This document shows, piece by piece, positions 34,002 through 42,982 of a stretch of DNA of 64,000 nucleotides (the stretch's first letter is position 1; the number at the start of each line of letters is the position of its first letter). A program made the translations under genes and the position numbers. Where the stretch lies: assembly GCF_014645355.1 (NCBI RefSeq), contig NZ_BMLS01000001.1, positions 806,001-870,000 of the forward strand. Direction: 5' to 3'. The notes below the pieces were generated by a model, which had not been told where the DNA came from, searched no databases, and saw only the letters and a program-made list of their open reading frames with translations. The stretch comes from Bowmanella pacifica (lineage in GTDB: Bacteria > Pseudomonadota > Gammaproteobacteria > Enterobacterales > Alteromonadaceae).

Positions 34002-34622
34002 TCAAGCTCCAGTATTCTGGGGCTCGACAAGGGGTACATTTTCCTCGCACGGCTCGGTGATATAGGCTGGCATACAAGCCAGCCAATAAGACAATGGCTT
34101 GCATTGCATTTCTGGTAACTTGCCGGAGTCGTCAATATTGCGCAGTTGAATAATATCGGCCAGGAATGGCTGCTCGCCGTATTGTTCACACTCCGCGGCT
34201 GACATAGGCCCGCCCTGCTGACTTAAAGTAGTCAGACTGGCATGCGACAAACGCGTCAAGTAACCCGGCTGAATAGCTGACAGATAGCGCTTCACCTGCA
34301 CATGCTCCCTGATCATCATCACGATACGCTCAGAAAAGCCCCATCGTGCCAGGTAATCAGCACCAAGCTCGTCATGATTGGGTAACCCATAGTCGTTAAA
34401 TTCGGGCAGTTGCAGATTGTCGGCAATTAAATGGCCAATATCATGCAAGAAGGCAGCAACCGCGCACTCTTGTCCTAACCCCTGCTCCAATGCCAGGGTT
34501 GCACATTGCTCCGCGTGTTGGAGTTGCGTGCACTTTTCTTCATAAGTTTGCTGGCCGTAGTGCAAATAAAGCTGCTCAATCAAAGCCACCGCCTGCTCGG
34601 CATTTGTAACAGTCAGGTTCAT
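34002..34622 (-). CDS. phnZ: HD-domain mixed-valent diiron oxygenase, PhnZ-like
   Basis: 206 residues. HD ligands are in place: His36 (QLQHAEQ), His60-Asp61 (FLHDIGH), His83 (PNHDELGADY), His107 (REHVQVKRYL) and Asp164 (RNIDDSGK). Spacing matches the six iron ligands of PhnZ as I remember them. LSHASLTTLSQQGGPMS is typical of the phosphonate-operon HD family. PhnZ cleaves (R)-1-hydroxy-2-aminoethylphosphonate to glycine and phosphate; its partner PhnY is encoded at 36118-36972. The region of the substrate-binding Tyr/Glu (TYEEKCTQLQH) should be aligned with PhnZ, since the Tyr seems one position off. Divergent from an MFS gene, with two operator palindromes between. Confidence 0.85.
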   Translation of the reverse strand: MNLTVTNAEQAVALIEQLYLHYGQQTYEEKCTQLQHAEQCATLALEQGLGQECAVAAFLHDIGHLIADNLQLPEFNDYGLPNHDELGADYLARWGFSERIVMMIREHVQVKRYLSAIQPGYLTRLSHASLTTLSQQGGPMSAAECEQYGEQPFLADIIQLRNIDDSGKLPEMQCKPLSYWLACMPAYITEPCEENVPLVEPQNTGA

Positions 34623-34636
34623 ACTTCACCCCAAAT

Positions 34637-34720
34637 CTGGTATAGACCAGACTATACAGAAGTTTTTATGGCAAAGAAATGCCTATCTCGGATTCATCCA
34701 ACATTATTGGTATATACCAA
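34637..34720. promoter_or_regulatory. Two operator palindromes of the phosphonate regulon
   Basis: CTGGTATAGACCAG (34637-34650) and TTGGTATATACCAA (34707-34720), 70 bases apart, in the divergent promoter region of the phnZ-like and MFS genes. The same core TGGTATATACCA occurs before the regulator and receptor at 42885-42896. The form agrees with GntR/HutC-family operators. Confidence 0.85.
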
Positions 34721-34782
34721 TAGAAAAACTGTCATATTCCCCCGTTATCTTATGCCTATGTTCCCTTTACCTGCCTTCAACT

Positions 34783-36093
34783 ATGCCGTCAAAGATCCAT
34801 CTTGCTCTGCAACGCTGCTCCACACTCTGGTTTGTTATCTATGCAGCCAGTGCGGCCTTTATGACTTACTTCTGCATGTACGCCTTCAGAAAAACCTTTG
34901 CGGTGGGAAGTTTTACGGAACTGGAGGGATGGCACTATGCGGTAGACTTTAAAACCGCCCTGATCCTATCTCAGGTGCTGGGCTATGCCCTGTCTAAGTT
35001 TATTGGCATCAAGGTGGTGTCGGAGATGACACCGGGCAAGCGGGCCTTTGCGATCCTCACTCTGGTCATGGCCTCTGAATTCGCCCTGGTTCTGTTTGCC
35101 GTGTTACCCGGGCAATGGAAACTGCTGAGCTTATTCTTAAACGGCTTGCCCCTTGGCATGATCTGGGGACTGGTCTTCAGTTTTCTGGAAGGACGGCGAG
35201 TGTCTGAGGTACTAGGAGCTGGCCTGAGTATCAGCTTTATTATCTCTTCCGGCGTGGTCAAAACCGTCGGCCAGTGGCTGATGCTGCAATTTGCCGTCAG
35301 TGAATACTGGATGCCGGCATTAACCGGCCTGATCTTTACTCTGCCGCTGTTTATCTCTGTTTATTTGCTGGCCCAGGTCCCGCCGCCCAACCAGCAAGAT
35401 ATTCAGGAACGTAATATCCGCCCTCCCATGACAGCCGCCGACCGCCGACAGTTTTTCTACAAATATATGCCGGGTCTGCTACTACTTATTCTCACTTATA
35501 TGCTGCTAACCGGCATACGGGATTTCAGCGACAACTTTGCCGCCGAGATTTGGACCAGTCTGGGATTTGGCGATACACCGAGCATCTTCTCGAAGGCGGC
35601 GCTGGTCACCTCTTTTATTATTTTGGGCGTCATCAGCCTGGTGATGTTGGTTAAAGACAATATTGCCGCGCTGATGACAAACCATGCTCTGATTGTGCTG
35701 GGGACTATCATTATTGGCCTGTCGACTCTGCTGTATCAGTCGCACTGGCTGGCGGGGGATGTGTGGATGATAATGCTGACCACCGGCATCTATCTGGCTT
35801 ATGTGCCCTTTAACTGTTTGCTCTTTGACCGTCTGCTATCCGCAGTGAAAGACAAGGCAAATGCCGGATTTCTTATTTACCTGGCCGACGCCATGGGCTA
35901 CGCCGGTAGCGTTGGCATATTGCTGTACAAAAACTTCTTTGATCCCAATCTGAGCTGGCTGCATTTTATGCAACAAAGTGCTTACCTTATCAGCATACTG
36001 GGTAGCTTAATGATGTTTGGCTCAGCGTATTTCTTCTACCGCAAGCTAAGCAGTCAGCAAAGCCGTTTAGCGACAGTAGGCAGTGCCGGATAG
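34783..36093 (+). CDS. MFS-like inner-membrane carrier (DUF5690-like) of the phosphonate locus
   Basis: 436 residues with about 12 membrane helices and a hydrophilic loop near 200-220 (PPPNQQDIQERNIRPPMTAADRR split by cytoplasmic charges). The motif YFCMYAFRKTFAVG near the start resembles organophosphate:phosphate antiporter-type (GlpT/UhpT) helices, where FxxYxxRK is usual. The overall match is to the DUF5690 group. It probably carries a phosphonate or phosphate ester across the inner membrane. Gene is regulated, by position, by the palindromes upstream. No strong ribosome binding site is seen before ATG 34783. Confidence 0.78.
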   Translation: MPSKIHLALQRCSTLWFVIYAASAAFMTYFCMYAFRKTFAVGSFTELEGWHYAVDFKTALILSQVLGYALSKFIGIKVVSEMTPGKRAFAILTLVMASEFALVLFAVLPGQWKLLSLFLNGLPLGMIWGLVFSFLEGRRVSEVLGAGLSISFIISSGVVKTVGQWLMLQFAVSEYWMPALTGLIFTLPLFISVYLLAQVPPPNQQDIQERNIRPPMTAADRRQFFYKYMPGLLLLILTYMLLTGIRDFSDNFAAEIWTSLGFGDTPSIFSKAALVTSFIILGVISLVMLVKDNIAALMTNHALIVLGTIIIGLSTLLYQSHWLAGDVWMIMLTTGIYLAYVPFNCLLFDRLLSAVKDKANAGFLIYLADAMGYAGSVGILLYKNFFDPNLSWLHFMQQSAYLISILGSLMMFGSAYFFYRKLSSQQSRLATVGSAG

Positions 36094-36108
36094 CACTGCC
36101 TTGTTTAT
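36079..36108 (+). terminator. Terminator of the MFS gene
   Basis: 8-base-pair stem GGCAGTGC/GCACTGCC (36079-36100) followed by TTGTTTATC. The stop codon of the MFS gene lies inside the loop. It separates the convergent MFS and phnY-like genes. Confidence 0.7.
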
Positions 36109-36117
36109 CGGTGGGAG

Positions 36118-36972
36118 TTATTGGCCGTGTTTGGTCGGTGTAGCAACATGAAAGCGAGGGTGGCCGAAATCGGCCCTTTTACTTTGATAATAAAGTGGAT
36201 AGCGATCACCCGCACTGGCCAGGCTGAAGGTAAAGAAGAACGCCCGGCGGGTTTGGGTGGAATGATTCAGCGCCGAGCGATGAGGCAGATAGGAATTAAA
36301 CAGCAGCAGATCCCCCGGGCTGGTATATACCGGCGTCCAATCCATTTGTTGTTCAAGTTCGGCAACAATACGGCCATTGTTATCACCGCCCTGATAAGTA
36401 GGCAAGATAGGCAAAGGGCGTTTGCCGACTTGCTGCCACTGATTATCCGGGTGAGTAAGCGACAAACCGTTTTCTGCCACCTCTAATGCGCCGTTTTGTG
36501 CCGTCGCCGGATCGAGGAAAACCGCCACAGTGACATGAAAATTCGGCCCGAAATCCAAATAAGCCGGAATATCCTGATGCGCCTCAAAAGCGCCGCCACC
36601 AGGTAGCTTTAAATTGCATTTATCTTTAAACAGCCGCATAGGTTGGCCCGCCAACTCAAGCAGCAAGGCCTGACAAAAGGGCACAAACTGCTCGGCAATA
36701 AAAGCCGAGCTGGCAGCAATATATTCAAAGCGGCAAGTTTGTCTGGCATTAGTGGCTTCTGGCACGGCAATCAGCTTAGCCAGCCCCTGCTGATAGTAGG
36801 CCGCGTAGCTAAGCTGGCTGGCATCAATATCAGCCAGGATCTGGCTGGCCTGTGTGGTCAGACGCTGACATTCCACATCCAGTTGAAACAACATCTCGGC
36901 AGGCAAATGCTGTTTGAGCAGCACATACCCTTTGTCGGCCAGTTGGCCAACGGCTCGTTGCATAATACTCAT
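36118..36972 (-). CDS. phnY: Fe(II)/2-oxoglutarate dioxygenase, PhnY-like (phytanoyl-CoA dioxygenase family)
   Basis: 284 residues. Iron ligands His132-x-Asp134 (FEAHQDIPAYLDFGP) and His231 (SYLPHRSALN), 2-oxoglutarate Arg at 242/243 (TRRAFFFTF). FKDKCNLKLPGGGAFEAHQD matches the PhnY pattern. PhnY hydroxylates the alpha carbon of 2-aminoethylphosphonate; PhnZ then splits the product. Start ATG 36972 overlaps the HAD stop codon (TGATG) and has GGGGAG 6 bases upstream, so it is coupled to the HAD gene. Last gene of a five-gene leftward operon. Confidence 0.82.
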   Translation of the reverse strand: MSIMQRAVGQLADKGYVLLKQHLPAEMLFQLDVECQRLTTQASQILADIDASQLSYAAYYQQGLAKLIAVPEATNARQTCRFEYIAASSAFIAEQFVPFCQALLLELAGQPMRLFKDKCNLKLPGGGAFEAHQDIPAYLDFGPNFHVTVAVFLDPATAQNGALEVAENGLSLTHPDNQWQQVGKRPLPILPTYQGGDNNGRIVAELEQQMDWTPVYTSPGDLLLFNSYLPHRSALNHSTQTRRAFFFTFSLASAGDRYPLYYQSKRADFGHPRFHVATPTKHGQ

Positions 36973-37646
36973 CAGTTGCTCCCCAGGTTGTTTACCTGCC
37001 AGTGGCACGTTTGCCATTGCGCCTGACCGGCCAGTGCCGCCAGCGCATTATCTGGGTTAATACAGACGCCATGCCGGGCAAACTCCAGCATCGGCACATC
37101 ATTAATGGAATCGGAATAGGCCATATCCAGCTGCCCACGGTCCATCTGCCCTAACCAACGTTTGATTAGCGTCACCTTGCCTTCCCGGAAGCTAAATGGC
37201 GCCAGGCTGCGGTCGGTAAGCACGCCGTCCTGTATGGCCACATCAATGCCTACCGAACGCTCGATACCAAGGTAAGCGGCAATAGGTTCTACAATCAGGG
37301 TCGGGCTGGCGGAAATCAGCAGCAGTCGGTCGCCGGCCTGTTGATGTTCAGCTATCTGCTGTTGCCCCTGCACAAATACCCTGGGGGCAATAACCTGGTG
37401 CACAAAATCTTTTAGCAACGGCGCAAGCGGCGCAGCAGGCATACCAGCCAAAGGCTGCATCCAGGCCTGCATGTAGGCCTGCATATCCATTACGCCACTA
37501 TCATAAGCCTGCATAATCTGCCCACAGGTACGGTAAGTGTCCGCCGCGCCAGGAAATTGCCGACTAACCAGAAAATCCAGCCAGGCCTGGGCGCTGTCTA
37601 TATCAATCAGCGTACCATCAAGGTCAAATGCTACGGTTTTGGCCAT
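36972..37646 (-). CDS. HAD-IB hydrolase (SerB/CicA-like phosphatase)
   Basis: 224 residues. Motif I FDLDGTLID with Asp8 (nucleophile) and Asp10, motif II LLISASPT, motif III Lys in SFREGKV, motif IV YSDSINDVPML. A large alpha-helical cap between motifs I and II marks subclass IB (phosphoserine phosphatase-like). Overlaps genes on both sides by one base (TGATG each time), so its product is made in step with the AllA-like protein and the PhnY-like enzyme. Likely hydrolyses a phosphate ester made or imported by the pathway; not a phosphonatase by motif layout. Confidence 0.85.
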   Translation of the reverse strand: MAKTVAFDLDGTLIDIDSAQAWLDFLVSRQFPGAADTYRTCGQIMQAYDSGVMDMQAYMQAWMQPLAGMPAAPLAPLLKDFVHQVIAPRVFVQGQQQIAEHQQAGDRLLLISASPTLIVEPIAAYLGIERSVGIDVAIQDGVLTDRSLAPFSFREGKVTLIKRWLGQMDRGQLDMAYSDSINDVPMLEFARHGVCINPDNALAALAGQAQWQTCHWQVNNLGSN

Positions 37647-38332
37647 CAGAGCTCCGTGTTAACAGTCAGAGGTACAGATAAATAACAGCTAAATTCTGTC
37701 ACGAAATCGCAAGCAATACAGGCATGTACCCGCCCCTGTTTACCTAAAAATGTGGCGCTCGGCACCAGCGGGAAAATAGGTTGATGCCAGATATTAGGGA
37801 AGATTTGAATCCCAAAACTGCCGTCACAATAAAAAGCCACGAAGTCCTCGGGACGAATGTCATCGCCGGGTAGGGCCAGCAACGCCATAAAAGGCTCACC
37901 GTTAACGGGAAAAAACACCTGCCCGCCATCGGGGTGATAGTTGGCTTCCCTCACCAGTACGCGGCTGTAATCGCCACGCACCTCTTCGCTGGCACTGGCC
38001 GGATCGTCAAACCAACCGGAAATATAGTGGCCGTTTACCGCATGGTTACGCGCCACCATCAGTTGGCCTTTGCGTTCAAACACAAATTCCCCCTGGGTGA
38101 CCCCTCCTTCATTACCCGTGCCCGACTCAACCGGACGCCAGCCAGGGGCCGGCCAGGTTTCGATTATGACCCGCTCGGTATCAAAATCATCAATCAGCCG
38201 GCCATATTTGGCAAAACTCTGTGCTGTGGCCCGCACCACGTTGACCGGGTGAACAGCAATATCTGGCGCATGCACAGACGGCATACTGTCGGTGGCAATA
38301 CAGGTTTGTGCCACACTGGGATCTTTCTTCAT
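37646..38332 (-). CDS. Ureidoglycolate lyase (AllA)-like cupin protein
   Basis: 228 residues. Features of the AllA fold: AQSFAKYGRLIDDF near the start, YHPDGGQVFFPVNGEPFMALL, LPGDDIRPEDFVAFYCDGSFG, and IFPNIWHQPIFPL, the equivalent of the VNYHRGVWHHPL motif. AllA splits ureidoglycolate, an alpha-hydroxyglycine derivative, to glyoxylate and urea. In this operon a substrate of the same chemical type (an N-substituted alpha-hydroxyglycine) is attractive but unproven. Start ATG 38332 with AAGGAG upstream; the longer frame overlaps the phosphodiesterase gene. No signal peptide; cytoplasmic. Confidence 0.7.
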   Translation of the reverse strand: MKKDPSVAQTCIATDSMPSVHAPDIAVHPVNVVRATAQSFAKYGRLIDDFDTERVIIETWPAPGWRPVESGTGNEGGVTQGEFVFERKGQLMVARNHAVNGHYISGWFDDPASASEEVRGDYSRVLVREANYHPDGGQVFFPVNGEPFMALLALPGDDIRPEDFVAFYCDGSFGIQIFPNIWHQPIFPLVPSATFLGKQGRVHACIACDFVTEFSCYLSVPLTVNTEL

Positions 38333-38342
38333 GGCCAACTCC

Positions 38343-40004
38343 TTATTGCGGTAACTCAACAAACAACTGCTCAGGCATAATAGGTTGCTTGCGTTTACCC
38401 GGCGCTTTATGGAACACATCCAGCCAAGCCCCACCCGCTTCGTTAAAGTAAGTCACTCGAATGGGATGGTAGCCTGGGGTCAACTCGATTTCTCCGGCCC
38501 GCAGAATCGTGCCGTGGGCTCCGTCATTGTTCACCACTTCTTTGTCGCCTATGTACAACTTGGAGCCGTCATCTGAATAGGTATAAAACTTGTGTACTCC
38601 GGGCTGTTCTATCTTCAGCCAGGCGCGGTATTCGATGGCGTAGGACTGTTTACGCTTTGGAATGTCGGCCAAACGAAATTGGTAGCTGACCCCTTCGGCT
38701 TTTGCTGTCAGCGTGGCAAAGGTAGGCAGCACATGCCAATCGTCCCCTTCAAAATAGCCATAGCGGATCCCCTGACCTGAATTGCTTTTCACCACATGGT
38801 AATAAGCCTCGGTCACCGGACTTTGCTCCTGGCCGGAAAACTGTCTGGCTCGCAGGACCGCGGAGCGCTCAAGTTTAAACGGCTTTTGATAACGGGCTGA
38901 ATTACGCGTGGGCTCGCTGCCATCCAGGGTGTAGCGAACTTCTGCACCGGCGACCGTCGCTTTTATCTTCACCTCGGCGGCCTTATCTATATACAAGCCT
39001 CCCGCTGACTCGTACAAATGCGCCTCTGGATACAAGATAGGTGCTGCCAGCACAGTTTGTGCACCGGCGGAGGCTAACGGTGCCGGATCGGGATAGCCGC
39101 TGAATCCGCTGACAATGGCCTTTCCAATCCAGCTTGGATGTTCCTGCATATCCAACAACCAGGCAACAGTCGCCCCACTGTCATAGGTATAAACAAAATC
39201 CTGAATACGATAATCCGGTTTGACTCCCTGGCCATACAACACAAAGGGGATCAGGATTTCGTCAAGGGTTTCGCCGCCGTGGCCGTAACCAAAACCGCCA
39301 TGGTCGGAGGTAATAATAAAGACAGTATCCTTCAGCATGTTGGCACCGGCCGCCGCCGCAACCAGTTCACCTATCAACCGATCGGCCTCACTGATGGCCT
39401 GGTAATAGTCAGGGGTTTTATGGCCGTGGTGATGGCCCGCCCCATCCACCTCATCCAGATGGATAAACAGAAACTCCGGCTGCTTTTCCACCAGATAGGT
39501 TCTGGCCAGCGCCATAGTGTGCTGGTCGGACTCGCCCTTTTGGTCATAACTTAAGGCTGAGCGCTCAATCAGGCGAGCAAAGCCGCCCCAGGTATAAACT
39601 GCGCCAATCTGAGCATCGGGTCGTTGCAGCCGGTATTGGCCAAACAAAGTGGGGAAAATATCCTCCATACCAGTGGTGGCAGGTGGTAGGGAAAAGTCAT
39701 CCTGCTCCCAGCCGTTGGACGTGACGCCATGCTGTTCAGGGCCGGATGCCGACACCATGGATTTCCAGTTCGTGCTGCTGGATGTGGGCAACACCGCCCG
39801 CGCCGTCATGGTCGAGGCCCCCTTTGCCATCAGCCTGTCCAGATTAGGGGTAGAAGCCTTGCTGATACCGTCCGGGCTCATTCCATCCACACCAATCAGC
39901 ACTACATGTTTGGGCTTTTGCGCCAGACTTTGGGCGACAACCGGGGTACAGACCAACCAGGAGAAAATCCAGCCCATCAACAACAAAACAGAAGATTTAT
40001 ACAT
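38343..40004 (-). CDS. Exported phosphodiesterase / alkaline phosphatase superfamily enzyme with PA14 domain
   Basis: 553 residues. Signal peptide 1-24 (PVVA-QS). Alkaline-phosphatase-fold domain about 30-300: metal Asp40 in VVLIGVDGMSPD, nucleophile Ser/Thr region in PTSSSTNWKSMVSASGP, HLDEVDGAGHHHGH, SDHGGFGYGHGG. Then a chitobiase C-terminal-like beta module (about 340-385, RYTLDGSEPTRNSARY) and a PA14-like carbohydrate-binding region (about 400-545). Periplasmic or surface. Likely releases a phosphonate or phosphate from a larger ester such as a lipid head group or glycan, which then enters through the carrier. Lies between the receptor and the AllA-like gene in a tight operon. Confidence 0.85.
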   Translation of the reverse strand: MYKSSVLLLMGWIFSWLVCTPVVAQSLAQKPKHVVLIGVDGMSPDGISKASTPNLDRLMAKGASTMTARAVLPTSSSTNWKSMVSASGPEQHGVTSNGWEQDDFSLPPATTGMEDIFPTLFGQYRLQRPDAQIGAVYTWGGFARLIERSALSYDQKGESDQHTMALARTYLVEKQPEFLFIHLDEVDGAGHHHGHKTPDYYQAISEADRLIGELVAAAAGANMLKDTVFIITSDHGGFGYGHGGETLDEILIPFVLYGQGVKPDYRIQDFVYTYDSGATVAWLLDMQEHPSWIGKAIVSGFSGYPDPAPLASAGAQTVLAAPILYPEAHLYESAGGLYIDKAAEVKIKATVAGAEVRYTLDGSEPTRNSARYQKPFKLERSAVLRARQFSGQEQSPVTEAYYHVVKSNSGQGIRYGYFEGDDWHVLPTFATLTAKAEGVSYQFRLADIPKRKQSYAIEYRAWLKIEQPGVHKFYTYSDDGSKLYIGDKEVVNNDGAHGTILRAGEIELTPGYHPIRVTYFNEAGGAWLDVFHKAPGKRKQPIMPEQLFVELPQ

Positions 40005-40072
40005 TTACGTTTTCCCGAAAAAACTAAAGCAGCGGACGCATCTGCGCCCACTGCCCAAAGGATGAATAAAAA

Positions 40073-42811
40073 TTAAAAAGAAGCGCGTAAACCGAGGCTG
40101 AGCCGACGACCAGACACTTGCAGCATCTTCGGATACAACGGGGACACCATGTATTCAGAGATATGCTCATCGGTAAGGTTGATCACCTTGGCTGTCAGTT
40201 TGATATGCTCGTTAATCTCATAGCCGGCAGAGAAGTCAAACTGGCCGTAGGCATCGCGATAAACCGGGTACAGGTTGTCTTCCAAGGATGTTACCGATTC
40301 GCCTTTGTAGTTGTATGACAAGCGCGCATCAAAACCATGCTTCTCGTAATACAACGTGGCGTTGTAAGAGTCTTCGGACAGACCAAACATTGGCACTTGC
40401 AGACCGATGTCAGAGATATGGCCATCAGAACTACTAACCCGCGTATAGTTAGCATTGATACCGAAGCCATCTAAGCTGTCGCTCAACATGGACAAGGGGA
40501 ACTGCGCAATTACCTCAGCCCCTTTTATGCTGGAGCCTTCACCATTAACGAAGGAATACACTTCATATTCCTCGCCCTGATATTGGGTCGTGCCCGTTTT
40601 GGCCTCGGTAATAAAGGATTCCAGATCCTTATAAAAGGCGGTCACAGCAAACAAAGCGTCTTCATCCACATACCATTCAAAGGCCAGGTCAAACTGATTG
40701 GCACGCAAAGGATCAAGGTCGGCATTGCCCATCTTGATAGTCTTGTCGTTGGTACTGATATTACGCTTGCCAGACAATTGGCTCAGGGAAGCACGAGACA
40801 TTACTTTGGCCGCCGCGAAACGCACCAGCATATCGTCATTTAATGACAGGCTGAGGTTCATGCTGGGTAGCGTATCGGCGTAGTCCGCGTCAAACTGCAC
40901 GGGGGCATCGCTCCATTGGCCATCAATGTTCTGGTAACCGAACGAGGTTTGCTGGGTGTCGATACGGCGTCCCCCCAGGTTCAACTCGACCGGCATATCA
41001 GCCACATCAAAGCTGAAATCCGCCATGGCATAGAAGGCCAGTACATCTTCATCAACCTGATAATGATCATTGAAGAAGTAATTGGGCTCCAGACCATCCA
41101 CATAGTATTGCTCACGAGCCCAGGCATTGGGGATAACCACCCAAGAGTCAAACTTGCCGGAGATCTCGGACATATAATCCTTGCCCGGAATCACATCATT
41201 GACCGATACCACATGATCCACAGGTAATGGCAGGCCTACCCATTCGTCTGAGGTAGACTGACGCCCCCCTTCACCTTTGTAGATGGTTTCACCTTGTACT
41301 TCGGTCCAGCCATGATCGTGAGTCATGGATTTTTGTGAATAGCGACTACCAAAATGAACTGAGACCAGGGCCGGCAGGGCATCAAACTGCAGATTCTTCT
41401 GGAAGTCAGCCTGATAGACCAGCTTGTCGTCTTCTACCTTGGTATTGTCAAAGTCCCAGAACTTAAAAGTGTAATCAGACACATCGTTGGCCAGATCAAA
41501 ACCTTCACTGCTGCGAACCATGCCATTGTCGGTATATTGCTGCGTTAAGGGCGCAAAATTAATCCATTTGGCCTGAGTGCGCTGATAGTCACGCTCGGCA
41601 CCGCTGTAGCCAATCAAGGCATCCACTGTCCAGCCATCCACCAGCCAGTTCAGGGTAAAGCTGGCTTGCTGATAATCCTCATCACGGTAGCGGTCATAGG
41701 ATTTAAACTCGTGCTGGGTGTTGTCAAAGGTACCTTTGGTTACTACACCGTTCTGATCTATGGTCAAATCCCTGGCACGGGTGGCATCACCAGACCAGGA
41801 GCCAAACAGATAGTCATCTTCCTTGCCGGAGAAGTTTCCGGCCATTAAATCCAATCCCAGCTCCAGACTGTCGGTAGGACGATACTGAAATGCTGCGGTC
41901 GCGCCCCACTTTTCCTGGTCATTGAGGATAATGTCATCACGCACGTTTTCTGCGTACAGGGCATCGGGTGATACATCATCAGGCAGAGCAATGGATCTGG
42001 CATGCTCTGCGGCTTGTACCGCTGCCGCTTCACTTTGACCGGCAGCTATCGCCTGCTTATAGGTAATGGCGTAGGCATCATCGCGAATACTACCCAGGGT
42101 TTTAAATTCTGCGGTATCGGCCTGGTCGGTACGAACCGTGCGATCTTCTGCCGCATAAGAAAACAACATGCCCCACTTATCATCCTGATTTTTGCTTATC
42201 AGGAAGGAATAGCGCGGGTCGGTTTTCTCCGACAAATCGTTGTAAGCCCCTTCTACCGACGCAATAGCGCGGGTGCCGCTGTAATCAAAAGGACGGGCCG
42301 TTTGAATTGCCACTACACCAGCCACGCCACCTTCTTCATCAGCCGCAGTGGGCGACTTCTTCACGGTTATTGACTGAATAAGCTCAGAGGCAAAAATATC
42401 AAAGTTAACATCACGGCCGCCATTACCCGATGAGGTAGATACGTTGTTAATGGTGGTGTGGGTGTATTCCACACCCAGGCTACGCACATTCACCTTAGTG
42501 CCCATGCCTTTGTTACGCTCAATGGCGACACCCGGAATACGTTGCATGGCTTCCGCCAGGTTCTGATCAGGGAAATCGGCGATGTCTGTGGCAACAATAG
42601 AATCTGAGATCGCAATATTGACCCGTTTCATATCCACTGCTTGTGCCAAACTTTCGCGATAGCTTCCGGTTACCACGATATTCTCAATGTCGGCAGCGGT
42701 TGCGGCCGGCTCGGCTGTTTGCGCCCATATTCCTTGGCTACCCAGCGCTGCGGCTACGGCAACAAAGGCCGGTTTTAATCCGCATGCAGTCCAACGTTTC
42801 GGCTGTTTCAT
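40073..42811 (-). CDS. TonB-dependent receptor of the phosphonate locus
   Basis: 912 residues. Signal peptide about 1-31 (GIWA-QT), TonB-box-like IENIVVTGSYRES, plug with NLAEAMQRIPGVAIERNKGMG, barrel ending LGLRASF. It belongs to the long TonB-receptor class with glycan-type plugs. Start set at ATG 42811 with AGGAA upstream; the longer frame overlaps the operator. First gene of the operon receptor - phosphodiesterase - AllA-like - HAD - PhnY-like. The operator palindrome 75 bases upstream indicates control by the divergent PhnR-type regulator. A phosphonate-decorated oligosaccharide or lipid is a plausible ligand given the PA14/glycan-like module next door. Confidence 0.88.
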   Translation of the reverse strand: MKQPKRWTACGLKPAFVAVAAALGSQGIWAQTAEPAATAADIENIVVTGSYRESLAQAVDMKRVNIAISDSIVATDIADFPDQNLAEAMQRIPGVAIERNKGMGTKVNVRSLGVEYTHTTINNVSTSSGNGGRDVNFDIFASELIQSITVKKSPTAADEEGGVAGVVAIQTARPFDYSGTRAIASVEGAYNDLSEKTDPRYSFLISKNQDDKWGMLFSYAAEDRTVRTDQADTAEFKTLGSIRDDAYAITYKQAIAAGQSEAAAVQAAEHARSIALPDDVSPDALYAENVRDDIILNDQEKWGATAAFQYRPTDSLELGLDLMAGNFSGKEDDYLFGSWSGDATRARDLTIDQNGVVTKGTFDNTQHEFKSYDRYRDEDYQQASFTLNWLVDGWTVDALIGYSGAERDYQRTQAKWINFAPLTQQYTDNGMVRSSEGFDLANDVSDYTFKFWDFDNTKVEDDKLVYQADFQKNLQFDALPALVSVHFGSRYSQKSMTHDHGWTEVQGETIYKGEGGRQSTSDEWVGLPLPVDHVVSVNDVIPGKDYMSEISGKFDSWVVIPNAWAREQYYVDGLEPNYFFNDHYQVDEDVLAFYAMADFSFDVADMPVELNLGGRRIDTQQTSFGYQNIDGQWSDAPVQFDADYADTLPSMNLSLSLNDDMLVRFAAAKVMSRASLSQLSGKRNISTNDKTIKMGNADLDPLRANQFDLAFEWYVDEDALFAVTAFYKDLESFITEAKTGTTQYQGEEYEVYSFVNGEGSSIKGAEVIAQFPLSMLSDSLDGFGINANYTRVSSSDGHISDIGLQVPMFGLSEDSYNATLYYEKHGFDARLSYNYKGESVTSLEDNLYPVYRDAYGQFDFSAGYEINEHIKLTAKVINLTDEHISEYMVSPLYPKMLQVSGRRLSLGLRASF

Positions 42812-42884
42812 GGTGATGTTCCTACTGAGTGTGTTAACCAAATACCCCGCTATTGAAGCAAGTGAATATGACAAATCGATGAAA

Positions 42885-42896
42885 TGGTATATACCA
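42885..42896. promoter_or_regulatory. Operator palindrome TGGTATATACCA before the regulator and receptor genes
   Basis: Perfect 12-base palindrome in the 171-base region between the leftward receptor operon and the rightward regulator gene. The same core is in the phnZ/MFS promoter region. It fits autoregulation by the PhnR-type protein. Confidence 0.85.
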
Positions 42897-42982
42897 GATT
42901 TAATTTATTTAATATTGGATAAGCCAGTTTCAAACATTGTGGTAACCTATGGTTGCTAATTTCGTTACACAGCCAAGGAACT

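Noticed and set aside
36321-36332. TGGTATATACCG inside the phnY-like gene, close to the regulon operator
   Set aside because: It lies within coding sequence far from any start, with one mismatch. It probably reflects codon content.
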